A DNA stretch of 64,000 bases from an uncultured Draconibacterium sp. (GTDB lineage Bacteria > Bacteroidota > Bacteroidia > Bacteroidales > Prolixibacteraceae). The stretch lies in assembly GCF_963674925.1 (NCBI RefSeq), contig NZ_OY771647.1, positions 1,193,501 to 1,257,500 of the forward strand. The letters run 5' to 3'. A model generated the notes under the pieces. The model had not been told where the DNA came from. It did not search any database and saw nothing but the letters and a program-made list of their open reading frames with translations. Numbering within the stretch: position 1 is the first letter of the stretch; every line of letters starts with the position of its first letter. A program made the position numbers and the translations under genes. Below, one piece after another: positions 52,192-60,381 of the stretch.

Positions 52192-53229
52192 ATGAAAAAG
52201 CTCTTTATCTTTTTCTTTGCGGTTGTTCTTACCGCAATTAGTGCAAATACTTTTGCCCAGGGAACTCAACAAACGGTACTTATAAACGCAAGCCGAAATT
52301 ATTGGGTGAACAGTACTGATGGAACGACACAGGATGTCAGTGGTCATACTAACAGCACTTATGTCTGGTCAATTTATGAATGGGATGGTCTTGATGCAAC
52401 TGACTATACAAGTTCAGGTTGGACTGCAACACCTTCAGCAACAACTGAAGCCGACTTTGTTTTTGGAAACACTTCATTTAATACTCAGATCGAGTGGTTA
52501 GCAGCAGGTAGCTATGTTGTTGAAGTTGTTGAAACCAGTGATGGTGATGGCTGTACCACCAAACGTAGATTTGGAGTTAAGGTACTTGAACTCGACTTAC
52601 TTACTACTACAACGTATGTCACTCAGCAAGTGGCTCCTTTAACTACATGTAATACGAATTCAGGAGATATCTGGGGTGATAGCAATGATGATAACTTGAA
52701 TGCAGAAGCCTTGGCAACAATGACAATCACTTATGAAATCACGCTGTCGACAAAAGCTGGTAGTGCTGCAAGCGCTGATTTAGTAGGAACAGTATTCCCT
52801 AATGCAAAATGGAAATTTACTGCCGCAGATGCTAGTACAATTCCTGCTGCAACAACAACTCCTGCAATGACTCCAGATATTACATGGACGGTAAGTAATG
52901 GAGCAACTTATACTTCTACAGGTGATGGAACCACAACTGATAATGAAATTTTAGTTGGAGCAGGCACTTCGACTGTGACAATTACAGCAGTTGTACAAAA
53001 TATTGCCGCAGATGCAACTCAGGATTATGTATTGGATTTCACAATTGATCCAGCATCAGTATTAGTCGATAATGGCGGAATTGTAGATGACTACGCTGAA
53101 GGACAAGAACCTACAGCAAATGACGGTACTAATAATAATGATGGTTCTGGTTCTGGAGCATTCCAAAACGACGCTTACCAGATTACAATCAATCCTGCAC
53201 CGAATACAACTAAAATTAAATTTGACTAA
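52192..53229 (+). CDS. 345-residue secreted beta protein of the T9SS cassette
   Basis: A Thr-rich secreted protein, signal peptide ending SANTFAQ (23). I recognise no named family. Residues about 24-140 (STYVWSIYEWDGLDATDY ... GSYVVEVVETSDGDGCTTKRR) look homologous to residues 20-110 of the next protein (NTYSWSVIGGLNSVDYDF ... GNYTLRVIETDPHGCSSIRE). Residues about 150-345 resemble the last module of the adhesin before it, and both end in PNT-x-x-I-x-x. The protein has no sorting domain of its own. Its place, 36 bases after the adhesin and 8 before the anchor-like protein, suggests a linker or repeated subunit of a surface structure. This is inference. Confidence 0.7.
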   Translation: MKKLFIFFFAVVLTAISANTFAQGTQQTVLINASRNYWVNSTDGTTQDVSGHTNSTYVWSIYEWDGLDATDYTSSGWTATPSATTEADFVFGNTSFNTQIEWLAAGSYVVEVVETSDGDGCTTKRRFGVKVLELDLLTTTTYVTQQVAPLTTCNTNSGDIWGDSNDDNLNAEALATMTITYEITLSTKAGSAASADLVGTVFPNAKWKFTAADASTIPAATTTPAMTPDITWTVSNGATYTSTGDGTTTDNEILVGAGTSTVTITAVVQNIAADATQDYVLDFTIDPASVLVDNGGIVDDYAEGQEPTANDGTNNNDGSGSGAFQNDAYQITINPAPNTTKIKFD

Positions 53230-53237
53230 GACGCAAA

Positions 53238-55220
53238 TTGCTTAAGAGAACTTTCATAATGATATTTACCCTTCTGGCTGCCCTATATGGGGCAGCCCAG
53301 GAGAGGTATGATTTTATGGAAGGGAGTCAAACTGAATACAGTGTTGATAATCATAACGGAAATACCTATTCCTGGAGCGTAATCGGCGGATTAAATTCAG
53401 TGGATTATGATTTTATTTCAACCCCGGAGAACAACACAGTTGTAATACAATGGAATCTTGTTGGTAACTACACTTTACGTGTCATAGAAACCGATCCACA
53501 TGGTTGCTCTTCGATACGTGAACTGCTGATCAGTGTTAGAGCCAACAACCGAAGCATCGCATTCTCAGACCGTTCAAGTTCAATGTGTTTTAATCCTAAT
53601 CCTGATGAATCAAGATTATTGCAATTGCTCGATAATGAAGGCGCGGAACTCGATCCATCAAAATTCCCGGTTGAGGTAAAAGTGGATATTAACGGCTCGG
53701 AATTTGAATTTCAGATAAATTACGATAACCGGGAAATTACTGTTCCCGATAGTTTTATGTTGACGGCGCCCGAGCATGATGTGCAGATTGATATAACACT
53801 GCTTGAAGCTACTGATGCAAGCGGGCGAAGCTTAAAACCACTTGGGGGAAGCGATGTGCATCGGATAACCGTTTTTGCGCAGCCTGAAATAGAATATACT
53901 ACTGCCGATGATACGATTATAAATGGCGGTGAAGGCTATTACGAAACTGCAATAATACGTGGAAATCCCGATGGTGCCGTATACCGTTGGACAGTGGAAC
54001 CGACTTACGGAACGAGTACCAATTTGCAGGAATTAACCGGGTCTGCTGCTAATATTCAATGGGACGGACCGGAAGGCACTTATAAGCTATACACCACAGT
54101 AACCGATGGAAACGGATGTGTGACAGATACCATAAGCCAGGTAGTTGAAGTTGAAAAAACAGGAGGACAAACGTTAACCGTTTTTGCCGGCCCCGATACC
54201 TTAATCGGAAGCTGCCAGCCCTACTTGTTTAACGCGGTTTATCCTACCGAAAACAGCTATACATACCAGTGGGAGCCAACCACAGGATTAAGTGATCCGT
54301 CAATTCCAAATCCTGTGTTTACACCGGGCGAAACAACTACGTACATTTTAAGGGTTACAACTTCGCCCGATTCTACTTATTCCGATACGGTTACCATCAG
54401 CGTTTCGAATTTGTTAGCCGAAGCAGGCGACGATTTTATGATCGAATATGAATCAACGGCCGTTTTAAACGGAATCGGAAGTGTTGGCGAGCAAATACAA
54501 TTTGCCTGGACAACTGCGAACGGAACCTTTGTTGGAGGCCAAAATACCGCAACTCCTGAAATTAGTTCTGCCGGAACATATTATTTGCAGGTTACCGATA
54601 TTTTTGGTTGTACCGCCTCTGATTCGGTGGTGGTTAGCCGCTTTATTTCGGCGCCAATTGCCCGCGATGATTACGATACCACCGAATATCGAACAGCGGT
54701 AACGATAGATCTGCTTGCAAATGATGAAAGTCCACAGCAGGAACTTGATCCTTTGTCGTTACAGATTATGCAAGACCCCGCTAATGGTTTTGTTGATATT
54801 AACGGCGATGGGACGGTGACATATACGCCAAACGATGGCTTTTTGGGTGGCGATGTATTTCAGTACCGCATTTGTAACACCTACGAAAGATGCGATAACG
54901 CCAATGTTTTTGTGTATGTAACGGCCGCCGATTTCTTTATTCCGGAGGCATTTACACCAAACGGCGATAACGTAAACGACTATTTTGAAATTGAAGGAAT
55001 TGAGTTGTTTGAGCAAAATTCGATAACCATAATAAACCGCTGGGGAAAAACAGTGTACAAAGCCCGTGGTTATGGTATTTCTACATCGCCACAATTTTGG
55101 GATGGTAAATCGAACCAGGGTGGCGACGACAGCGACCTGCCAGGCGGAACCTACTTTTATGTACTTGACTTAGGAAACGGAGAACAACCAATTGCCGGCT
55201 CGGTATATATCGACAGATAA
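53238..55220 (+). CDS. T9SS type B cargo protein with PKD and cadherin-like domains
   Basis: A 660-residue secreted protein. The TTG start at 53238 keeps Lys-Arg before the hydrophobic core; ATG 53259 would remove these charges. Domains: PKD-like module (about 20-110) and beta module (about 115-225), both shared with the neighbour gene; PKD repeats (about 230-320, 325-400 and 400-475); Ig/cadherin-like domain (about 478-570: RDDYDTTEYRTAVTIDLLAND); and a gliding-motility type B sorting domain (about 572-660: IPEAFTPNGDNVNDYFEIEG, INRWGKTVY, PGGTYFYVLDL). Type B cargo depends on a PorP/SprF partner, which is encoded next (TAATG overlap). It is the likely anchor of the cassette. Confidence 0.88.
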   Translation: MLKRTFIMIFTLLAALYGAAQERYDFMEGSQTEYSVDNHNGNTYSWSVIGGLNSVDYDFISTPENNTVVIQWNLVGNYTLRVIETDPHGCSSIRELLISVRANNRSIAFSDRSSSMCFNPNPDESRLLQLLDNEGAELDPSKFPVEVKVDINGSEFEFQINYDNREITVPDSFMLTAPEHDVQIDITLLEATDASGRSLKPLGGSDVHRITVFAQPEIEYTTADDTIINGGEGYYETAIIRGNPDGAVYRWTVEPTYGTSTNLQELTGSAANIQWDGPEGTYKLYTTVTDGNGCVTDTISQVVEVEKTGGQTLTVFAGPDTLIGSCQPYLFNAVYPTENSYTYQWEPTTGLSDPSIPNPVFTPGETTTYILRVTTSPDSTYSDTVTISVSNLLAEAGDDFMIEYESTAVLNGIGSVGEQIQFAWTTANGTFVGGQNTATPEISSAGTYYLQVTDIFGCTASDSVVVSRFISAPIARDDYDTTEYRTAVTIDLLANDESPQQELDPLSLQIMQDPANGFVDINGDGTVTYTPNDGFLGGDVFQYRICNTYERCDNANVFVYVTAADFFIPEAFTPNGDNVNDYFEIEGIELFEQNSITIINRWGKTVYKARGYGISTSPQFWDGKSNQGGDDSDLPGGTYFYVLDLGNGEQPIAGSVYIDR

Positions 55221-56158
55221 TGGGAAAACGAACTAAAATAGCAGCATTTTTAATTCTTACCCTTGTGGTTTTGCTACAAGGAAAAGAGGCCAGTGCTCAG
55301 CAAGATCCCATGTACACGCAGTATATGGACAACCTGCAGGTGCTAAATCCGGGATATGCCGGTTCTCAGGGAATTGGAAATATTTTGATGGTAGCACGCA
55401 GCCAGTGGGTGGAGTTTGATGGCGCTCCGGCAACACGCTCGTTTACCTATAACACTTCGTATGACGAGCAAAATATTGGTGTGGGTTTCTCACTGATGTC
55501 CGACCAGATCGGGCCAATCAAACAAACCGGATTTTATGCTGATTACTCTTATTTTCTTCCGGTTTCGGAAAAATTTAAGTTGGGTTTAGGACTTAAAGGT
55601 GGTGTGAGTTTTTACCGCGCCAGCCTTGTTGCACTTAAAACAGTTGATTCCGACCCGGTATTTAACCACGATATTTACGAAAACTTTCTGCCCAATGTTG
55701 GTGTGGGATTGTTTTTGTATTCAGAAAATACCTATTTCGGCTTATCGGTGCCAAAGCTTATTGATAATATTATTATTAACGAGGATGTTAAAACCGATTA
55801 CATTAATAAACAGCAGCGGCACATGTATTTTGTAGCCGGGCACCGAATTGATTTTAGCGAAGATTTTCAGTTAAAAACAAACGGAATGATGCGATGGGTT
55901 AAAAGTGCTCCTCTTTCGGTGGATCTGACTGTGATGGGCGGTTTCCGTGATAAATTCTGGGTGGGTGCCATGTACCGTTTTGGTGATGCGTATGGCATGC
56001 TTGTTAAGTTTAATCCTTCGCCAAAAATGTCAATCGGTTATGCGTATGATATTACCATTTCCGAATTAAGCGCCTTTAGTAGCGGCACGCACGAAATCAT
56101 GTTCAGTTACAACCTCGATCTCTTTGGCCGTGGAGGCCAGGCAACCGCTGAAAAGTAA
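55220..56158 (+). CDS. PorP/SprF family outer-membrane protein
   Basis: A 312-residue outer-membrane barrel with signal peptide (end near ASAQ, 26-27). QDPMYTQYMDNLQVLNPGYAGS is the family's starting motif. SprF-type proteins pair with a type B sorting-domain protein encoded directly upstream and guide it across or keep it at the outer membrane; here the start overlaps the stop of that gene by one base. The end IMFSYNLDLFGR is the usual last strand. This closes the operon of five genes begun by lnt. Confidence 0.94.
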   Translation: MGKRTKIAAFLILTLVVLLQGKEASAQQDPMYTQYMDNLQVLNPGYAGSQGIGNILMVARSQWVEFDGAPATRSFTYNTSYDEQNIGVGFSLMSDQIGPIKQTGFYADYSYFLPVSEKFKLGLGLKGGVSFYRASLVALKTVDSDPVFNHDIYENFLPNVGVGLFLYSENTYFGLSVPKLIDNIIINEDVKTDYINKQQRHMYFVAGHRIDFSEDFQLKTNGMMRWVKSAPLSVDLTVMGGFRDKFWVGAMYRFGDAYGMLVKFNPSPKMSIGYAYDITISELSAFSSGTHEIMFSYNLDLFGRGGQATAEK

Positions 56159-56272
56159 CTCCAGATGGCTCACCTCAGCCACAAAAATGTTTCACAAATC
56201 TATGTTTTCGCAGTAGAACGCGGGCATTTTTATACAAAAGTGTATCCTCTTAATCCTTGATAATATTGAAGG

Positions 56273-56295
56273 CATAAGATGAAGACAATCTTATG
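56273..56295. other. Small perfect hairpin after the sprF gene
   Basis: CATAAGAT (56273-56280) and ATCTTATG (56288-56295) are exact complements with a 7-base loop. No T run follows. Its role is unclear. Confidence 0.35.
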
Positions 56296-56360
56296 AAAGA
56301 TACAGTTGATCTTACAGGAGATGATGGTTGTTCCGGACGAAACTCAAACGGCAATACACA

Positions 56361-56388
56361 CAAAAAAAAGCCGGGAGATACCCCGGCT
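56361..56388 (-). terminator. Rho-independent terminator of the GH13 gene
   Basis: AGCCGGG (56369-56375) pairs with CCCGGCT (56382-56388) around a six-base loop; on the minus strand eight T follow. It lies 25 bases after the GH13 stop. Confidence 0.85.
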
Positions 56389-56412
56389 CTTGAGCAGTAT
56401 TTTAGCTAAAAA

Positions 56413-59166
56413 CTATTTTACCAAAACCTTTTGTGTAGTGGTGTTGCCATTTTGTATAATCCGGAGTAAATAAACACCCGGAGTATAATTCTGCACATCA
56501 ATTTCAATCTTGTTTTTGCGTAAGTCGTTTGCCTGATATTGTAAAGTTCCGGCAATTGAATAGACCTGAACTGTGAAAATCGTTTTGTCAGAAGCTATAG
56601 TCAATTTGCTAGAAACCGGATTCGGATAAACCTGCAAATCGCTACTCATAATTTCCGGTTCATCGATATCAGTTACAATTCTTGGCTCTTCAAATTGTTG
56701 TGTTGAATACAGCCGGTATTCGCCCGGAGCAAACGTAAAGCTTTGATTTGTACTCGATATTTCAATAGAATCGCCACTGAAAAATTCGTAGTATTTTCCT
56801 GTTTCGGGGAAATCAATGATGATATCGTTTTCTGTAACTCCAAAGTTGCCCAAAGCAACAGCATGGTTGCCGGCGCTGCTTGAAACAAACCATTTTGTTG
56901 CACCAGAAAGATTATGGGTAAAAGTTTCTGGTGTAAATTCATCGTACTTTTGTTTCAAATCGTTCAATTTTGCCATTACCTGAAACAGATCAGTACGGTC
57001 GGTATTGTTCAGGTACTGCCAGTATGGTGGTTTTTCGGCCAGGCGGCAGTCGTTACTTATCGAACCATCAACACAACGGTTTATCGACAGGTCGTAACCG
57101 CGCTCGCCAAATTGCCAGATCATTTTTGGCCCTGGCAGCAACAAATGAAAGAGTGAGTTCAACTCAATTCTTTGCAAGGCGGTTGTCTGGTTTTTTATGT
57201 TGTAATCACCATTTGATAAGCCCGAGTTTTTAATGGTGTACATTATTCGCTCTTCGTCGTGGCTTTCAGGGTACGAAACCAGGTTCGGTTCATTCCAGTT
57301 TCTTTGGGAGTACACCGCCCAGCTTAGGTCTGAATTTCCCGTTTGTCCGGCTGCAGCGTTTTGGTAACTGCCGTGCATATTTCCCCAAAGAAGTATCCCG
57401 TGGTTGGCCAGCTCTGTTTCTTCCGAATTGTCGGCAAGGTGCTCGAAAATTACCAGTGCATCAGCATTGCGATTCCAAATTTCGTTGCTCATTCGTTTCA
57501 GGTTGGCAATCCGGTCGGCATCGTATTCGCTTCCCCAGCTCGACGAGCTGTAAGGTGTATTCGAGAAGCCTTTTGTAAAATCGAAACGGAAACCATCAAC
57601 TTTGTATTCGCTCATCCAGAAAGATGATACACTATCGACCAACTCCTGGGTTGCCGCGGTTTCGTGGTTAAAATCATAGCCCCATCGCAGGCTTGGGTTC
57701 TGGAAATTACTTTCCTGGTTGTACCATGGATTATCGGCTGTAACCACCCAGTTATCCATGTACATTTGCACAAACGGACTTTGTCCGTAGCTGTGGTTCA
57801 ACACCATATCAATAACCACTGCAATTCCACGCTGGTGGCATTCATCAATCAATTCTTTTAGTTTTTCTTTTGGGCCGTAATATTTATCGGGTGCAAAGTA
57901 AAACGACGGGTTGTATCCCCAGCTGCTGTTTCCTTCAAACTCGTTAACGGGCATTAGTTCAAGTACATTAATACGCAGGTCTTCCAGGTAATCAAGTTGA
58001 TCGATAACGGCCTGATAGGTGTGCTCAGTCATAAAATCGCGCACCAGTAATTCGTAAATCACCAGTTTGCTTTTATTGGGCGATTCAAAATTAGTAACCT
58101 GCCAGTTGTAAGGAGTTTGGGCGGTTTGTAATACCGAAACAATTCCTTCAGTTTTCCCTTCAGGGTAAGCTTTCAGGTTGGGGTATGTTGCTTCGTCGAT
58201 GTAGCTGTCGTTCCATGGGTCTAATATTTTTTCGGTGTAGGGGTCGGCAATACGAATGTTTCCGTCGATGAGGTATTGGTAGGCGTACTCTGCTCCGGCT
58301 TCTAATCCGGTAATTTCCAGCCAGAAATAGTCGCCATCTTTTTTCATCAGGTAATTGTCGGAAAGTTGCCAGTCGTTAAAATCGCCCTGTACGTATACAA
58401 ATTCTTTAAGTGGTGCCCACAGCACCAATGCTGCGGTGTTATCGTCGATATAGTTGATTCCTTTTTTATATCCGGCGGGTAGCGGTTCGTTAACCACTTC
58501 GCTGCCGACAAAAATTTTCAGCGAATCGTAAACCGTTTCGCCATCGGCGGTGGCTTCGGCAATCAGCCAGTAGTTTCCGCTCTCGGTAAAAGTGTGTGTG
58601 GTGGTAATGTCGGTGCCTGTAGTTTGGGTTAATACCGTTTCATCAAGACTGAGTTTTAAATCAGCCTCTACCGATGATTGGGCCGAAAAAGTTATTGCCT
58701 CGTTTATCTTAAGTATAGAGGAGCCCGAGGGTTCGGTAATATTCACTACCAGTCCTTCATCAAAAACAGTTACAAAAAGGTCGTTTGTTTGCTGGCTACC
58801 ATCTGCCGAGCGAAAAACCAGGCAAAGTTCAGTAACTACCTCACCGGCTGCAACACTATAAAAGCTGTTGATGTCGGGGGTGATTTCAAGTTCGTAGATG
58901 CCTTCACCCATATAAGTGAGTTGAGATTGGGTATTGTTATCTCCCCACGTTCCAATTACATATTGCCAACGGTCGCCGCCAATTGTTACTCCGGTATGGG
59001 CGTACAAATCTCCTGTAAAATAAGTAAGCCGGCTGTCTTCGGCCGAGTTAAACGTGATGGTTACCGGCTGTGTAGCCACCGGGAATTCAGGATTGGTAGT
59101 AATTTGCGCCCTTGCATTTATGGCAAAAACAACCAGGCTTATCAGAAAAAGAAAAGACTTGTACAT
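56413..59166 (-). CDS. GH13 alpha-amylase family enzyme with T9SS type A sorting domain
   Basis: A 917-residue enzyme from ATG 59166 (MYKSFLFL); the upstream frame to 59214 begins inside a terminator. Signal peptide (end NARAQ, 20-21), a DUF4961-like N-terminal domain (22-145), an Ig-like domain (145-230), a CBM48-like domain (about 235-330: VYVQGDFNDWQLSDN), the GH13 barrel (about 360-760) and a type A sorting domain (about 838-917: VYPNPVSSKLTIAS). The GH13 blocks are DMVLNHS, GFRFDFTKGF (nucleophile Asp), VIFEHLAD (acid/base Glu) and YPESHDEE. It should cut alpha-glucans at the cell surface after T9SS export. It is the last gene of the susCDE row. Confidence 0.95.
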   Translation of the reverse strand: MYKSFLFLISLVVFAINARAQITTNPEFPVATQPVTITFNSAEDSRLTYFTGDLYAHTGVTIGGDRWQYVIGTWGDNNTQSQLTYMGEGIYELEITPDINSFYSVAAGEVVTELCLVFRSADGSQQTNDLFVTVFDEGLVVNITEPSGSSILKINEAITFSAQSSVEADLKLSLDETVLTQTTGTDITTTHTFTESGNYWLIAEATADGETVYDSLKIFVGSEVVNEPLPAGYKKGINYIDDNTAALVLWAPLKEFVYVQGDFNDWQLSDNYLMKKDGDYFWLEITGLEAGAEYAYQYLIDGNIRIADPYTEKILDPWNDSYIDEATYPNLKAYPEGKTEGIVSVLQTAQTPYNWQVTNFESPNKSKLVIYELLVRDFMTEHTYQAVIDQLDYLEDLRINVLELMPVNEFEGNSSWGYNPSFYFAPDKYYGPKEKLKELIDECHQRGIAVVIDMVLNHSYGQSPFVQMYMDNWVVTADNPWYNQESNFQNPSLRWGYDFNHETAATQELVDSVSSFWMSEYKVDGFRFDFTKGFSNTPYSSSSWGSEYDADRIANLKRMSNEIWNRNADALVIFEHLADNSEETELANHGILLWGNMHGSYQNAAAGQTGNSDLSWAVYSQRNWNEPNLVSYPESHDEERIMYTIKNSGLSNGDYNIKNQTTALQRIELNSLFHLLLPGPKMIWQFGERGYDLSINRCVDGSISNDCRLAEKPPYWQYLNNTDRTDLFQVMAKLNDLKQKYDEFTPETFTHNLSGATKWFVSSSAGNHAVALGNFGVTENDIIIDFPETGKYYEFFSGDSIEISSTNQSFTFAPGEYRLYSTQQFEEPRIVTDIDEPEIMSSDLQVYPNPVSSKLTIASDKTIFTVQVYSIAGTLQYQANDLRKNKIEIDVQNYTPGVYLLRIIQNGNTTTQKVLVK

Positions 59167-59182
59167 TGGATTTGTTTTAGGA

Positions 59183-59222
59183 TAAAAAAACAGGTAGTGC
59201 CTAATAGAAAGCACTACCTGTT
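59183..59222 (-). terminator. Terminator/attenuator between susE and GH13
   Basis: AACAGGTAGTGC (59189-59200) and GCACTACCTGTT (59211-59222) form a perfect 12-bp stem with a 10-base loop; on the minus strand a T run follows (59190-59184). It lies 17 bases after the susE stop and only about 17 bases before the GH13 ATG. Confidence 0.85.
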
Positions 59223-59238
59223 GTATTATAGCTTACAG

Positions 59239-60360
59239 TTATTGTGCTGTAATTTTATACGTATATTCCGAGAAGTCAATCTCAATTTTATAAGTACCTG
59301 CTGAAGCCGGTTCCGGAATTTCTGCCGGATCAGGATCAGCGTCGCCCGAACGGTAAGCAAGTTTACCCAACAAGCTGTTTCCGTTGCCATCAGATCCCCA
59401 TTGAGGAGCCCACGCACCGCTGTTGGTAGCCATAATTTTCATTCCGCCGTTTCCAACAGTAAGATCGGTTACCAGTGAGTATTTACCAATGCCATCTTTT
59501 GTGAATGCAATTCCGTTTGCCGGATCCCAGCCAACAGTTGTGGCACCACCTACCAGGTAAATTTCATCCGGAATAGGATAAACCGAGTAGGTAAGGTTGG
59601 TAATGTCAACATCAATACGGTAGTCGCCTTCAACCGAAGGAGATGGAATAGAAGCCGGGTCGGCATCGTCCTCGGTAGGGCGATAAGCCAAAACTCCGCT
59701 ATAGGCGTCACCAGTTCCGTCAGATCCCCACATCGGAGCCCACTGGCCCTGGGTTTTGATGAACTTCAACCAGGCGTCGGGTACTAAATGTGCGGCAATT
59801 CCGTATTTGCCACTCGACATGTACGGTGCTTCCAGTGTAGTATTGTTATCCCAACCTGCATCGGTTGCGTCTCCTAATAAATAAATAGGAGGCAATTTGA
59901 TGGAATAAGTAATTACGTTGAAGCTGAATGTTTCTGATGGTAATGCATTGGCATAGTCGCTAACTGAAGCTTCAACTCTTATTTCAAGCGGAGTTTCTAC
60001 ACCAGTTGGATATTCCATTGATGTTAACAACGAGTTTAATTCTCCAACCGTAATTTCGTAACCTAATTCAGCTGACGAAACAATAATTGATGAATTTGCA
60101 AAGTCGTTACCGGCATCGTCAATTTTTAGCAAGTAAGAAATTGCTGCCTGGAAACCAAAATCTGCTTCCGTCCAGTCAAAAGAGAACAGTACATCATCTG
60201 CTTCTTCTTCGGTAAGCAGATAGGTGCCACCGGAAGCTTCTGAAGCGGTAAGAACCGGGCTGTTTCCGTAATTAATCACCGGATCGAATGTCTCGTCCTC
60301 GCAAGAAACAAACACCAGCAAAGCAGCCAGAATACTTAATATATAATTTATCTTTTTCAT
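59239..60360 (-). CDS. susE: SusE/SusF-like starch-binding lipoprotein
   Basis: A 373-residue surface lipoprotein (lipobox FVSC, Cys20, then EDETFD). An N-terminal SusE Ig domain (about 25-165) is followed by two starch-binding SusE/SusF modules (about 168-265: IYLLGDATDAGWDNN; about 268-373: IYLVGGATTVGWDPA), each with the WxPxWGSDG loop (WAPMWGSDG, WAPQWGSDG) where aromatic residues hold glucan. It keeps starch at the cell surface beside SusC/SusD. Gene symbol is by family resemblance. It lies 21 bases after susD; a terminator follows. Confidence 0.9.
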   Translation of the reverse strand: MKKINYILSILAALLVFVSCEDETFDPVINYGNSPVLTASEASGGTYLLTEEEADDVLFSFDWTEADFGFQAAISYLLKIDDAGNDFANSSIIVSSAELGYEITVGELNSLLTSMEYPTGVETPLEIRVEASVSDYANALPSETFSFNVITYSIKLPPIYLLGDATDAGWDNNTTLEAPYMSSGKYGIAAHLVPDAWLKFIKTQGQWAPMWGSDGTGDAYSGVLAYRPTEDDADPASIPSPSVEGDYRIDVDITNLTYSVYPIPDEIYLVGGATTVGWDPANGIAFTKDGIGKYSLVTDLTVGNGGMKIMATNSGAWAPQWGSDGNGNSLLGKLAYRSGDADPDPAEIPEPASAGTYKIEIDFSEYTYKITAQ

Positions 60361-60381
60361 GATCTAAAATTTTGCAAGTGA

